64,000 bases of DNA, from positions 1 through 64,000 of the forward strand of contig NZ_SCVE01000007.1 in NCBI RefSeq assembly GCF_004297105.1, read 5' to 3'. Made by a program: the position numbers and the translations under genes. Numbering within the stretch: the first letter of the stretch is position 1; every line of letters begins with the position of its first letter. Below the pieces are notes generated by a model. That model saw nothing but the letters and a program-made list of their open reading frames with translations, ran no database searches and was not told where the DNA came from. Positions 46,071 through 55,681 of the stretch are shown piece after piece. Source of the DNA: Herbiconiux sp. GTDB lineage: Bacteria; Actinomycetota; Actinomycetes; Actinomycetales; Microbacteriaceae.

Positions 46071-47249
46071 TCACACGAAGGCGGCGAACCCGGTGAGACT
46101 CCGCCCCACGATCAGCGTGTTCATCTCACGCGTGCCCTCGTAGGAGTAGAGCGCCTCGGCGTCGGCGAAGTGGCGGGCCACGTCGTAGTCGAGAACGATG
46201 CCGTTGCCGCCGAGGGCCTCGCGGCACCAGGCCACGGTCTCGCGCATCCGGGCCGTCGTGTAGGCCTTGGCCAGGGCGGAGTGCTCGTCGCGCTGGGTGC
46301 CGTCGTCGAGCATCTGCGAGACGCGCACCACCATGCCGAGGCTGGCCGTGATGTTGCCGATCGACTTCACCAGCAGGTCTTGGATGAGCTGGTGCGAGGC
46401 GATCGGCTTGCCGAACTGCACGCGCTCCTTGGTGTACCGCAGGGCGGCCTCGTAGGCGCCCACCGAGTTGCCCACGGCGGCCCAGGCCACCTCGGCGCGG
46501 GTGAGGCGCAGCACCGCCGCGGTGTCGCGGAAGGAGTTGGCGTTCTGCAGCCGCAGCGATTCGGGGAGGCGCACGTTCTCGAGCGTGATGTCGGCGTTCT
46601 GCACGATGCGCAGGCTCTGCTTGTTCTCGATCTTGGTGGCCGTGTAGCCCGGGGTGCTGGTCGGCACGATGAAGCCCTTGACCTGGCCGTCGGCCGCATC
46701 CTTGGCCCAGATCACCGTGATGTCGCTGAAGGTGGCGTTGCCGATCCAGCGCTTCGATCCGTTCAGCACCCACTCGTCGCCGTCGCGGGTGGCGATCGTG
46801 CGCAGGCCCTGCGCGGAGTCGGAGCCCGACTGCGGCTCGGTGAGGCCGAAGGCGCCCACCACGTCGCCCGAGGCCATCTTCGGCAGCCACTCGGCGCGCT
46901 GCTCGGCGGAGCCCGCGATGCTGATCGAGCCCATGGCGAGCCCGTTCTGCACGCCCACGAGGGTGGCGACGGATGCATCGACGCGCGCGAGTTCCAGTGC
47001 CACGAAACCGCGGAACACGGCCGAGTTCTCGAACGGCTTCGTCTCGTCCCACGCGAAGCCGAAGACGCCCGTCGCGGCCAGGCCCTTCATGATGCCGTCG
47101 GGATAGGTCGATTTCTCCCAGTGCTCGTTCACGACCGGCTTCACCTCGGTCTCGAGGTAGTGGCGGAGGTCGGCGAGTGCGTGCTTCTCCTGGTCGGTGA
47201 GGAGGGTCTCGTAGCCGTAGAAGTCGCTGGCGAGGGGCTCGAAGGTCAT
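46071..47249 (-). CDS. Acyl-CoA dehydrogenase family protein (glutaryl-CoA dehydrogenase-like)
   Basis: 392 residues. FGLTEPQSGSDS and GSKRWIGNATFSD are the FAD and substrate loops of acyl-CoA dehydrogenases, and YSYEGTREMNTLIVGR carries the catalytic glutamate in the position used by glutaryl-CoA dehydrogenases. FAD-dependent, cytosolic. It marks the return to housekeeping genes after the glycan locus. GGAGCAG precedes the ATG; a TAGGCT box about 60 bases upstream may be its promoter. Confidence 0.92.
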   Translation of the reverse strand: MTFEPLASDFYGYETLLTDQEKHALADLRHYLETEVKPVVNEHWEKSTYPDGIMKGLAATGVFGFAWDETKPFENSAVFRGFVALELARVDASVATLVGVQNGLAMGSISIAGSAEQRAEWLPKMASGDVVGAFGLTEPQSGSDSAQGLRTIATRDGDEWVLNGSKRWIGNATFSDITVIWAKDAADGQVKGFIVPTSTPGYTATKIENKQSLRIVQNADITLENVRLPESLRLQNANSFRDTAAVLRLTRAEVAWAAVGNSVGAYEAALRYTKERVQFGKPIASHQLIQDLLVKSIGNITASLGMVVRVSQMLDDGTQRDEHSALAKAYTTARMRETVAWCREALGGNGIVLDYDVARHFADAEALYSYEGTREMNTLIVGRSLTGFAAFV

Positions 47250-47306
47250 GTCTGCTCCGTTGCGGGTGGTGGGCCCGGGAGTTGCCCGGGTGGGTTCGGC
47301 GTGGTG

Positions 47307-47312
47307 AGCCTA
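47307..47312 (-). promoter_or_regulatory. -10 box TAGGCT for the acyl-CoA dehydrogenase
   Basis: TAGGCT on the minus strand, about 57 bases before the ATG, leaving a short leader. No clear -35. Confidence 0.3.
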
Positions 47313-47414
47313 GTGCGAGGTGCCGCGCGCATCCTGGGCGCTTGGTAGTTTTGTCCAATCCGGCCGAATCCTCGGGAGCCCCGGATTGTAGGTCGCTGAT
47401 AACAGGAGTGCACC

Positions 47415-48725
47415 ATGTTCGTCCAGATCGTCAACACCCCGCGCGATTACGCCTGGGGATCGACGTCGGCCATCCCCGAGCTGCTCGGCACGGCCGAGAC
47501 GGGTGAACCCCAGGCCGAGCTGTGGCTCGGTGCGCATCCGGGCAGCCCCTCGCGCATCGTTCGGCCCGAGCAGACCGGCGGAGCGGCCGACCTCGCCGAG
47601 TGGATCGCCCGCGAGCCCGGTCGCGCCGTGGGGGAGAAGGGCTCGCTGCCGTATCTCCTGAAGGTGCTGGCGGCGGCCCAGCCGCTCTCGCTGCAGGCGC
47701 ACCCCACGCTGGAGCGCGCTCGCGAAGGCTTCGCGCGGGAGAACGCTGCCGGCATCCCGATCGACGACCCGTCCCGCAACTACAAGGACGCGCTGCACAA
47801 GCCCGAGATCGTGGTGGCCGTGAGCGAGCGCTACGAGGCGCTCTGCGGTTTCCGTCCGCTGGCCGAGGTGCGCGAGATCGTGGAGCTGCTCGTCACCATC
47901 GACAACTCGCAGACGGCGCCGCGCTGGGAGCTCTACGGCCCCATCGTGCACCTGCTCGAGGACTCGGTGACCGAGCGCGAGACCGACGCCGAGGTGCTGC
48001 GCTCGGTCGTGGCGTGGCTGCTCGCCGGGGGCGACGAGGTCTCGGCGCTCGTGGGTCACCTCGTGCGCACCGCCGAGAAGGCGCTGCACCCGGCGCACGC
48101 GCACATGACCGACCCCTACACGCTCGCCCTCGAGACCGTGGTGCAGTTGCACGAGGAGTACCCCGGCGACCCCGGGATCATCCTGTCGCTGCTCCTGAAC
48201 CGGGTGACGCTGAAGGCCGGTGAGGCGCTGTACCTGCCGGCCGGCAACATCCACGCGTACCTCAAGGGACTCGGCATCGAGCTGATGGCGGCTTCCGACA
48301 ACGTGCTGCGCGGTGGGCTCACACCCAAGCACATCGACGTGCCCGAGCTGCTCGAGGTGCTGGAGTTCGAGGAGATGCCCGTGCCGTTCCTCGTGCCCGA
48401 GCATCCGGCCCCCGGTCTCTCGGTGTTCCGGCCCGACGTGCCCGACTTCGTGCTCACCCGGGTGGAGCTCGGTGGTGGTGGGCCGGGGGCCGGCCACGAG
48501 ATCGAGGCCGCAGCGCCGGCCGATGGTGTCGTGATCACGCCACAGGGGGCCGCGATCGTGCTCTGCACCGCCGGGTCGATCTCGATCGCGGGAGCCTCGG
48601 GACTCTTCTCCCTGGTGCGCGGCGAATCGGTGTTCGTCACCCCGGATGAGGGCGAGCTCGCGTTCACGGGCACGGGCACCGCGTTCGTGGCGGCTCCGGG
48701 CGCCCCGGCGGCCGAGCTGCCCTGA
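47415..48725 (+). CDS. manA: Mannose-6-phosphate isomerase, class I
   Basis: Interconverts fructose-6-phosphate and mannose-6-phosphate, the entry to GDP-mannose and hence to the Gmd branch of this locus. Zinc-site and signature segments: QAHPTLERA, YKDALHKPEIVVAVS and LYLPAGNIHAYLKGLGIELM with SDNVLRGGLTPKH. 436 residues, normal for class I. AGGAG lies 7 bases before the ATG. Divergent from the acyl-CoA dehydrogenase. Confidence 0.95.
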   Translation: MFVQIVNTPRDYAWGSTSAIPELLGTAETGEPQAELWLGAHPGSPSRIVRPEQTGGAADLAEWIAREPGRAVGEKGSLPYLLKVLAAAQPLSLQAHPTLERAREGFARENAAGIPIDDPSRNYKDALHKPEIVVAVSERYEALCGFRPLAEVREIVELLVTIDNSQTAPRWELYGPIVHLLEDSVTERETDAEVLRSVVAWLLAGGDEVSALVGHLVRTAEKALHPAHAHMTDPYTLALETVVQLHEEYPGDPGIILSLLLNRVTLKAGEALYLPAGNIHAYLKGLGIELMAASDNVLRGGLTPKHIDVPELLEVLEFEEMPVPFLVPEHPAPGLSVFRPDVPDFVLTRVELGGGGPGAGHEIEAAAPADGVVITPQGAAIVLCTAGSISIAGASGLFSLVRGESVFVTPDEGELAFTGTGTAFVAAPGAPAAELP

Positions 48726-48738
48726 CCCGTGCGGGAAC

Positions 48739-48807
48739 CGACGGAGAATGGCTGCGACACGCGGCTGAGACTCCGTCGTTGCCGGGATCGGGGCCGAAAC
48801 TCCGTCG
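48739..48807. repeat. One 5' arm with two alternative 3' arms after manA
   Basis: CGACGGAG (48739-48746) can pair with CTCCGTCG at 48771-48778 or at 48800-48807; the latter two lie in a repeated ACTCCGTCGTTG. The position, between manA and the convergent regulator gene, suits a terminator. Confidence 0.45.
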
Positions 48808-48829
48808 TTGTCCTCGGAGCCTCGGTGCC

Positions 48830-49786
48830 TCAGGCGGTGGCGCGCAGGGAGAACGTGCGGCGGTACGCCGCCGGCGTGGTGTTGAGGCTCTTCCCGAAGT
48901 GGTGGCGCATGACGGCGGCGGTGCCGAACCCGCTCTCTGCGGCCACCGCATCGAGGCCCAGGTCGCTCTCCTCGAGGAGGTGCTGGGCCCGGAGCAGCCG
49001 CTGGCGGTTCAGCCACGCGGCGGGCGTGGTGCCGAGGTCGGCTTTGAAGCGCCGGGCGAAGGTGCGGGAGGACATCAGCGCCCGCCGCGCCAGCTCGTCG
49101 ATCGGCAGCTCCTGATCGAGATGCCGCAGCATCCAGTCGGTGACCTCGGCGAACGAGTCACTGCGAGACACGGGGATGGGGTTGGCGATGTACTGGGCCT
49201 GACCGCCCGAGCGCTGCGGGGGCACCACCATGCGGCGGGCCACGACGTTGGCGGCCGCCGCGCCGAGCTCGCTCCGGATGAGGTGCAGGCACGCGTCGAT
49301 GCCCGCGGCCGTGCCCGCGCTGGTGATGATGCGACCGTCTTCGACGAACAGCACGTCGGGGTCGACCGTGATCTCGGGGAACTCGCGGGCCAGGCGGTCG
49401 GCGTGCATCCAGTGCGTCGTGGCGGAGCGGCCCGTGAGCACGCCCGCCCGGGCGAGGGTGAAGGCGCCGCTGCAGATGCTGATGATCCACGCACCGCGGG
49501 CGACCGCATCCTGCAGCACCTGCACGATGGCGGGATGCACGGGGGCATCGACGACATGCGCCGGAACCGCGATCAGATCGGCGTCGGCCGCCGCCTCGAG
49601 GCCCTCGGTGATGACCATGTCGTAGCCGAGGCTCGTGCGCACGGGGCCGGGCTCGGCGGCCGCGATGGAGAACTCGAATACCGGACCGCCGTGCTCGCTC
49701 CGGTCGATGCCGAACGCCTCGCAGACCACACCGAACTCGAAGGGGGCGACACCGGGGATGGCGAGGAGGACGACTTTTCGCAGCAT
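48830..49786 (-). CDS. GlxA-type transcriptional regulator (DJ-1/PfpI plus AraC HTH)
   Basis: 318 residues. The N-terminal DJ-1/PfpI-like domain has ISICSGAFTLARAGVL at the nucleophile elbow position and the C-terminal AraC/XylS domain has two helix-turn-helix units (ELARRALMSSRTFARRFK and LDAVAAESGFGTAAVMRHHF). Regulators of this form usually control catabolic or stress genes; the target cannot be told because neighbours are unrelated. The ATG of MLRKVVLLAIPG is used; earlier in-frame starts lack coding pattern. Confidence 0.9.
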   Translation of the reverse strand: MLRKVVLLAIPGVAPFEFGVVCEAFGIDRSEHGGPVFEFSIAAAEPGPVRTSLGYDMVITEGLEAAADADLIAVPAHVVDAPVHPAIVQVLQDAVARGAWIISICSGAFTLARAGVLTGRSATTHWMHADRLAREFPEITVDPDVLFVEDGRIITSAGTAAGIDACLHLIRSELGAAAANVVARRMVVPPQRSGGQAQYIANPIPVSRSDSFAEVTDWMLRHLDQELPIDELARRALMSSRTFARRFKADLGTTPAAWLNRQRLLRAQHLLEESDLGLDAVAAESGFGTAAVMRHHFGKSLNTTPAAYRRTFSLRATA

Positions 49787-49936
49787 GTCGGCAGGATATC
49801 GATGAACCACGAACAAAGTCCACTCGAGAACTGTGGCTGAGTGCTGCCCGCACGTGGCCGACGGATTCTGCACGGAGGCATGATTCGGGCCGTGTCGCAA
49901 CTCTCGACGACCAGTTGAGGGTTTACGATCTGCGAC

Positions 49937-49965
49937 TTGACGCGGGGGAACTACAACGGTGTAAT
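49937..49965 (+). promoter_or_regulatory. Sigma-70-type promoter upstream of whiB
   Basis: TTGACG, a 17-base spacer, then TGTAAT. It is the best -35/-10 pair seen in the window and lies about 55 bases before the whiB ATG. Confidence 0.55.
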
Positions 49966-50019
49966 TAGACAACGGGGTTGTCGGCAGGTCGCAAACGAGT
50001 TCAGAGGGTGGAGCGTGAT

Positions 50020-50349
50020 ATGGCGTTGTCAGAGTATCGCTCAGGCGTTCCGGATGACTGGTTCGTCGATCCCGTCCGTCTCGGCGTTCCGGGTGTTCGC
50101 AAGCCGAGCACCGAGGGAGTCGATGACAACCCTCTCGGCTGGCAGGCCGACTCGCTCTGCGCACAGACCGATCCCGAAGCCTTCTTCCCCGAGAAGGGCG
50201 GCTCCACGCGAGACGCCAAGCGCATCTGCACCTCCTGTGAGGTCAAGGCCCAGTGCCTCGACTACGCGTTGCAGAACGACGAGCGCTTCGGTATCTGGGG
50301 CGGCCTGAGCGAGCGCGAGCGCCGCAAGCTCCGCAAGAGGGCTGTGTAG
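50020..50349 (+). CDS. WhiB family iron-sulfur transcriptional regulator
   Basis: 109 residues. Four cysteines in the WhiB order (SLCAQTDPEAFF, RICTSCEVKAQC) bind a [4Fe-4S] cluster. The GIWGGLSERERRKLRKR block is the glycine-rich turn plus the basic DNA-contacting tail. The sequence is of the WhiB2/WhmD type, which in actinobacteria governs septation and cell division. GGTGGAG precedes the ATG. Preceded by a strong promoter and followed by the large GT2 gene, a neighbourhood common in the order. Confidence 0.93.
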   Translation: MALSEYRSGVPDDWFVDPVRLGVPGVRKPSTEGVDDNPLGWQADSLCAQTDPEAFFPEKGGSTRDAKRICTSCEVKAQCLDYALQNDERFGIWGGLSERERRKLRKRAV

Positions 50350-50465
50350 CCACTTCCCTTCCGGGTCTCGCTCGGGATTCGGGCCTCACACCGGATTCAT
50401 AAGATACCGGCACGCCGACCGGGACTGCAGGATGCGGGCATCCGCCCCTTTAGAGTCGTTGCGAT

Positions 50466-53400
50466 ATGCACGCCCGAGTCACTGCCGTCCTCGTCGCCTC
50501 GAACGGAGCCGACCACCTTCCGCGCACCCTGGAGGCGATCGCGGCGCAGACCCGAGCGCCGGATGCCCTGGTGGTGGTCGACTGCGCCTCCTCGGATGCG
50601 ACCTCGACACTGCTCGCCGCCGCGCAGCCCACGCGCTTCATCTCGGCCTCGAGCCGGCTCTCGTTCGGCACCGCCGTCACCCACGCGCTCGGCGTGGCCC
50701 CGCCGCCCACCTCGGAGAACGAGTGGCTCTGGTTGCTCGCCCACGACACCGCTCCCGAGCCCGGTGCTCTCGCGGCCCTGCTCGCCGCCGTCGAGGTGAA
50801 CCCCTCGGTGGCCGCCGCCGGCCCGAAGCAGATGGAGTGGGACGACGGCGACTACATCAGCGAGTTCGGCGAGACCATCACCCGCCTCGGCGCGAGCGTG
50901 CCCCTCGTGGAGACCGAGCTCGACCAGGCCCAGCACGAGCGTATGAGCGATGTGCTCGGCGTGGGCGCTGCCGGCATGCTGGTGCGCCACACCGTGTGGA
51001 ACGAGGTGGGCGGTTTCGACCCCGCTCTGCCGACCGCCGACAACGGTCTCGACTTCTCCATCCGGGTTCGGCTCGCCGGCCACCGGGTGATGGCCGTGCC
51101 CTCGGCGCGCGTGGCCAGCGACGGCGACGGCTTCTCGGGGCCCGGCCGTTCCACCCGGGGTTCTGCGCGGCGCAAGCGCCAGACCGCCCGACGGGCAGCC
51201 CAGCTGCACCGCCGGCTCGTCTACGCGCCGCCCTTCGCGGTGCTCTTCCACTGGCTCTCCCTCGTTCCGCTCGCCGTGGCGCGGTCGCTGTTCCAGCTCG
51301 TGCGCAAGCAGCCGGGAGCCATCGGCGGCGAGTTCGCCGCCGCCTTCAAGACCGCCTTCGGCTCGAAGATCGGCGAGGGCCGACGCCGGCTGAAGGCGTC
51401 GCGCCGCGTCGGCTGGAAGGCGATCGCGCCGCTGCGGATGCCCGGAGACGAGATCCGGCGCCGTCGCTCCCTGCAGCGCGAGATCGCGCTCACCTACCTC
51501 AGGGGCGATCGCGACCGCATCCAGTTCATCGCCTCGGGCGGGGTGGCGACGGTGCTCCTCGTGGCCCTCGTGGGCTTCGTGATCTTCCTGCCGGTGTTCG
51601 GCGCGGCCGCCATCACCGGGGGAGGGGCGTTGCCGCTCGAGACCACGGTCGGTGGGCTCTGGTCGCAGATCGGCACCGGATTCCGCGATCTCGGTCTCGG
51701 CTTCGTCGGCGCAGCGGATCCGTTCGCCGCCGTTCTCGCGGTGCTGGGCTCCATCACGTTCTGGTCGCCGTCGTTCGCGATCGTCTGCCTCTACCTCGTG
51801 GCCCTGCCGCTGGCGGCCCTCGCGGCCTGGTTCTGCGCCGCACGGCTCACCGACCGGCCCGTGCTCCGTTCGGCCGCCGCCGTGCTGTGGGTGCTCGCGC
51901 CGTCGTTCCTCGGAGCTCTCGACGCGGGGATGATCGCGCCGATCATCGCGCACCTGCTCCTGCCGTGGCTGGTGCTCGCGGGGCTCGCCGCTCCGAAGTC
52001 GTGGTCGGCCTCGGCCATGGCGTCGATCCTGTTCGCCGCCGTGCTCGCCGTCGCGCCCTCGCTGTGGCCCGCGCTGCTCATCCTGTGGCTGGTGGCCACC
52101 GTGGCGGCGCGCCGCGATGTCGCGCGGCTCATCGGCATCCCCCTGCCGGCGCTGGCTCTCTTCGCCCCGCTGATCTGGGACCAGTTCCAGCGCGGCACGC
52201 CCCTCGCGTTGCTCGCCGACCCCGGACTGCCGGTCTGGCGGCCGCAGGTGCCCGTGATCGAGCTGCTGATGGGGCTGCCCCAGTCGGGCCTCGGCGGGTG
52301 GGAATTGCTCGCCGCGACCGTGGGCGTCAGCTCGAGCGTCGTGCTGCTCGTGCTGGCCGTGCTCACCGTGCCTCTCGTGATCACCGCACTGGCCTCGCTC
52401 GTGCTCCCCGGCAGCTACCGGGCCGTGGTGGCCGTCGTGATCGCGATCCTCGGTTTCGGCACCGCCGTGGCCGCCGGCCAGCTCTCGCTCGCCACATCGG
52501 GCTCGAACGCCGTGTCGATCTGGCCCGGATCCGGCCTCAGCCTCTACTGGCTCGGACTCGTGGGCGCCGCTGTTCTCGGACTCTCGAGTCTGCCGAAGCT
52601 GGCGGGGCTGCCCGCGGTGATCGCCTCGGTGGCCGTCGGAGTGATCGTGCTGCCATCGGCGCTCGGTGTGCTCCTCGGCACGGCCGATGTGACACCGGGC
52701 AGCGGCCGGCTGCTGCCCGCCTATGTCACCGCCGAGGCCTCCAACTCCCCGCGGGTGGGCACGCTGGTGCTCTCGCCGCAGTCCGACGGCGGGCTCGGCG
52801 CCAGCGTCGTGCACGGCGCCGGGGCGACCCTCAACCAGCAGTCGACGCTGGGTGCCACCGCCGATGCAGCCGACGCCGACCGCACGGAGCTCGCCTCGAT
52901 CGTGGGCAATGCCGCATCCATCTCCGGTGCGGATGTCTCGAGCCGCCTGACCTCGCTCGGTGTCGAGTTCATCCTGCTCGCCCCCGCCACCGCGACGCAG
53001 TCGGGTGCCGCGGCCGACGAGATCGTCTCGCGCTCGGCCAACGCTCTCAACAGCAACCCGCAGCTCACGTTCATCGGCGACACCTTCGCCGGGCGCCTCT
53101 GGCAGGTCTCCGACGACGGCACCCTGGCATCGCTGCCCGACCCCAGCCCCACCAACACCGGTACTCCGCTCGGCATCCTGGTGCTCGTGATTCAGGGCTT
53201 CGTGTTCGCCATGGCGCTGCTGCTCGCCCTGCCGGCCGGCCGTCTGCAGGTGCAGGGCAACCGCGCCGTCAGTGCCACAGCACACGTCGGGCCGGCCGAC
53301 TCCGTGGAAGAGGAGCTCGCCACGGAGAAGGGCCCCGAGTACGACGACGACGTCCCGGTCGGCGAGGAGCCCGAAGCCCTCGAGACGGTCGAGGAGCAGG

Positions 53401-54185
53401 ACCTGCCTCCGGATGCTGCGGCTCCGGTGGTGGCAGGCGCGACGCTCGCCGCGACCTCCCTGTCCGACGCACCGGCCGCCGGCGTGGACGACGCACCGCC
53501 GTCGGACCCCGCCGCAACGAGTGTGGAGACCGCAACCGGCATCTACGCGGCGGAGTACGTGACGGATGCCCCTGTGGCCGACGAGGGGGAGGAGACTCCG
53601 GCCGGCGAGCAGGTCGTGTCGACGGAACAGGCGGACACGGAATCGCCGACGCCGGCGCCGACCGGACCCGTGGACCCTGAACCGCCCGTGGAGGCTGAGC
53701 CGCCCGTGGAGCCCGAGCCGCCCGTGGCTGTCGAGCCCGCGCTGTCTGCCGAGCCCGCTCCGGCCGTGGAGACCGACCCTGTCGACACGGTGGAAGCCGA
53801 CTCGGCGCCGGGTGCGCAGCCGGAGCCGGCCGCCGGAATCGAGCCCGAGCCCGGATCTCTCGCCCAGCCCGCGCCGATCCCCGCGATGGACCCCGACTCC
53901 GCCGTCGTCCCGACCGAGGTCGGAACTACCGCGGTGCCTGTGGCCGGCGCAGATCCGGGAGCCGAGCGCGACGCCGGCGTCGATGCCGCCCCGGCCGAGC
54001 CTGTCTCACTGCCGCCCGCATCCGGAGCCCCGATCGCGCCCGACCTCGACGACTACGACCCCAACGACGAGACCGTGCTGAGCATCCGCGACGCTCTCGA
54101 CCGCGACGCGGCGAACGACGCCGGCGGCGATGCCGACACCGATCCCGCCCGCCTCGACCCGAAGGGTTCCGACGATGGCCGCTAA
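50466..54185 (+). CDS. Giant GT2 membrane glycosyltransferase with acidic Pro-rich tail
   Basis: 1239 residues. The N-terminal GT2 domain (1 to about 230) has TAVLVASNGADHLPRTL and LAHDTAPEPGAL in the place of the metal-binding aspartates. About 350-920 holds many membrane helices with outside loops. The final 320 residues are Ala/Pro/Glu-rich and include VEPEPPV-type repeats near 1075. Similar long proteins sit between whiB and DUF5719 genes in related actinobacteria and are thought to act in cell-wall glycan assembly. A TAGAGT box 9 bases before the ATG suggests a nearly leaderless start. Confidence 0.88.
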   Translation: MHARVTAVLVASNGADHLPRTLEAIAAQTRAPDALVVVDCASSDATSTLLAAAQPTRFISASSRLSFGTAVTHALGVAPPPTSENEWLWLLAHDTAPEPGALAALLAAVEVNPSVAAAGPKQMEWDDGDYISEFGETITRLGASVPLVETELDQAQHERMSDVLGVGAAGMLVRHTVWNEVGGFDPALPTADNGLDFSIRVRLAGHRVMAVPSARVASDGDGFSGPGRSTRGSARRKRQTARRAAQLHRRLVYAPPFAVLFHWLSLVPLAVARSLFQLVRKQPGAIGGEFAAAFKTAFGSKIGEGRRRLKASRRVGWKAIAPLRMPGDEIRRRRSLQREIALTYLRGDRDRIQFIASGGVATVLLVALVGFVIFLPVFGAAAITGGGALPLETTVGGLWSQIGTGFRDLGLGFVGAADPFAAVLAVLGSITFWSPSFAIVCLYLVALPLAALAAWFCAARLTDRPVLRSAAAVLWVLAPSFLGALDAGMIAPIIAHLLLPWLVLAGLAAPKSWSASAMASILFAAVLAVAPSLWPALLILWLVATVAARRDVARLIGIPLPALALFAPLIWDQFQRGTPLALLADPGLPVWRPQVPVIELLMGLPQSGLGGWELLAATVGVSSSVVLLVLAVLTVPLVITALASLVLPGSYRAVVAVVIAILGFGTAVAAGQLSLATSGSNAVSIWPGSGLSLYWLGLVGAAVLGLSSLPKLAGLPAVIASVAVGVIVLPSALGVLLGTADVTPGSGRLLPAYVTAEASNSPRVGTLVLSPQSDGGLGASVVHGAGATLNQQSTLGATADAADADRTELASIVGNAASISGADVSSRLTSLGVEFILLAPATATQSGAAADEIVSRSANALNSNPQLTFIGDTFAGRLWQVSDDGTLASLPDPSPTNTGTPLGILVLVIQGFVFAMALLLALPAGRLQVQGNRAVSATAHVGPADSVEEELATEKGPEYDDDVPVGEEPEALETVEEQDLPPDAAAPVVAGATLAATSLSDAPAAGVDDAPPSDPAATSVETATGIYAAEYVTDAPVADEGEETPAGEQVVSTEQADTESPTPAPTGPVDPEPPVEAEPPVEPEPPVAVEPALSAEPAPAVETDPVDTVEADSAPGAQPEPAAGIEPEPGSLAQPAPIPAMDPDSAVVPTEVGTTAVPVAGADPGAERDAGVDAAPAEPVSLPPASGAPIAPDLDDYDPNDETVLSIRDALDRDAANDAGGDADTDPARLDPKGSDDGR

Positions 54186-55611
54186 GCGCCCCTCCCTGGC
54201 CACCGGCGCCCGCATCGTCACGGGCGTCGTGGTGGCGGCCGTCGCCGTGGTGGCCGCCGGTGCCGCCCTGGCACTGCCGTTGCCCTCTGTCACGGCGCAG
54301 CCGACTTCCTTCACGGTCGACCCCGCCCCGGCCGAGGAAGTGCGCGCCTGCAGCGGACCGCTCGTGCGCCTCTCCGACGACTCCGGCCAGGATGCCACCG
54401 CCATCAGCGGTGTGGGTTCGGCCAAGGTCGTCGCGGCGAGCGGCGACGCGGCCGTGCCGCTCGAGCAGAGCGCGCTCGCCTCGCCCGACGATCGGACCTC
54501 CACCGGGTCGAACGCCCCCCAGCGGGTGGCGCTCACCCCCGATGCCTCGGGCGCCGACACGCTGTTCGCGGCCGCTCAGTCGCAGACGGCCTCATCCGGC
54601 GATCTCGTGGGTCTCGCGGCGGCCTCGTGCGGCGAGGCATCCGCCGACAGCTGGCTCGTGGCCGGATCGACCACGGTCGGCCGCACGAGCTTCGTGACCC
54701 TCGCCAACCCGGCCGACGTGGCGGCGGTCGTCGACCTCTCGCTCTACGGCGACCAGGGACCCATCGTGTCTCCCGGCGCGAAGAACCTCGACGTACCGGC
54801 GCGCTCGACCCGGATCGTGTCGCTCGCGGGGCTCGCGCCCGACCAGGCCGACCCCGTGGTGCACGTGGTGGCGAGCGTGGGTTCGGTCACCGCCTCGGTG
54901 CAGCAGAGCGTGGTGCGCGGACTCGAGCCGGGAGGCGTCGACGTCGTCGGCGTCACCGCCCCGCCGTCCACCTCGCAGACCGTGGCCGGACTGCAGATCT
55001 CCGGCACCTCGGCCATCGCGGAGAAGCTCGCCGACGCGAACTACTCCGACCTCACGAGTGTGCTGCGCCTGCTCGTTCCGGGTGACCAGCCCGCATCCGT
55101 CTCCATCCGCATCGCGGAGCAGAAAGACGGTGGCGCGCAGACCGAGTACCAGGTGGGACTCACGCCCGGCGTCGTGACGGAGTTCCCGCTGCAGGATGTG
55201 CCCGACGGTACGTACACCGTGACCGCCGACTCCGACCAGCCGATCGTGATGTCGGCCCGCACGTCGACTCTCGCCAACGGCGTCACCGACTTCGCCTGGT
55301 ACCAGGCCGTGCAACCGCTCGCGACGACGTTCTTCGTGGCCGTGGCCGACGGGCCGAATCCGCAGCTGACCGTGGTCAACGCCGGCGACGCACCCATCGA
55401 CCTGACCTGGACCGCGCTCGACGGGGGAGTCGGCACCGCATCGATCCCGGTCGGCGCGCGTTCGGTTCCGCTTCAGGCCGGCATGTCGTACACCGTGGCG
55501 GCGTCGGCACCGGTCTCGGCGGCGATGACCTACTCGGGCGACGGACTGCTCGCCTCGTTCGGGATCGAGGCGCCGAGCCCCGCTGCGGCGCCGATCGTCG
55601 TCTACCCCTGA
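54175..55611 (+). CDS. DUF5719 family secreted/membrane-anchored protein
   Basis: 478 residues from MAAKRPSLATG. One N-terminal signal-anchor helix (VTGVVVAAVAVVAAGAALAL), then a Ser/Ala/Asp-rich extracytoplasmic domain of repeated beta strands ending in APIVVYP. DUF5719 proteins typically follow the giant GT2 gene, as here, and probably work with it outside the membrane. The start overlaps the GT2 stop by 11 bases in another frame; an earlier ATG (54130) overlaps more and lacks signal-peptide character. Confidence 0.87.
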   Translation: MAAKRPSLATGARIVTGVVVAAVAVVAAGAALALPLPSVTAQPTSFTVDPAPAEEVRACSGPLVRLSDDSGQDATAISGVGSAKVVAASGDAAVPLEQSALASPDDRTSTGSNAPQRVALTPDASGADTLFAAAQSQTASSGDLVGLAAASCGEASADSWLVAGSTTVGRTSFVTLANPADVAAVVDLSLYGDQGPIVSPGAKNLDVPARSTRIVSLAGLAPDQADPVVHVVASVGSVTASVQQSVVRGLEPGGVDVVGVTAPPSTSQTVAGLQISGTSAIAEKLADANYSDLTSVLRLLVPGDQPASVSIRIAEQKDGGAQTEYQVGLTPGVVTEFPLQDVPDGTYTVTADSDQPIVMSARTSTLANGVTDFAWYQAVQPLATTFFVAVADGPNPQLTVVNAGDAPIDLTWTALDGGVGTASIPVGARSVPLQAGMSYTVAASAPVSAAMTYSGDGLLASFGIEAPSPAAAPIVVYP

Positions 55612-55681
55612 TCCCGCTCCCGAGAACTCGTCTGCTCCGGGTACCTCGGCGGGGCGGCGGATCGCTCGGCCCGCAGGCGGT

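Noticed and set aside
48726..48829. Small RNA gene after manA
   Set aside because: Direct and inverted repeats are present but short, and a terminator explains them.
50397..53285. Open frame of 962 codons on the minus strand, and a 1082-codon plus-strand frame at 50432-53680
   Set aside because: Both lie on top of the GT2 membrane protein gene. Their products are His/Arg/Gly-rich without domains, as expected of shadow frames in GC-rich DNA.
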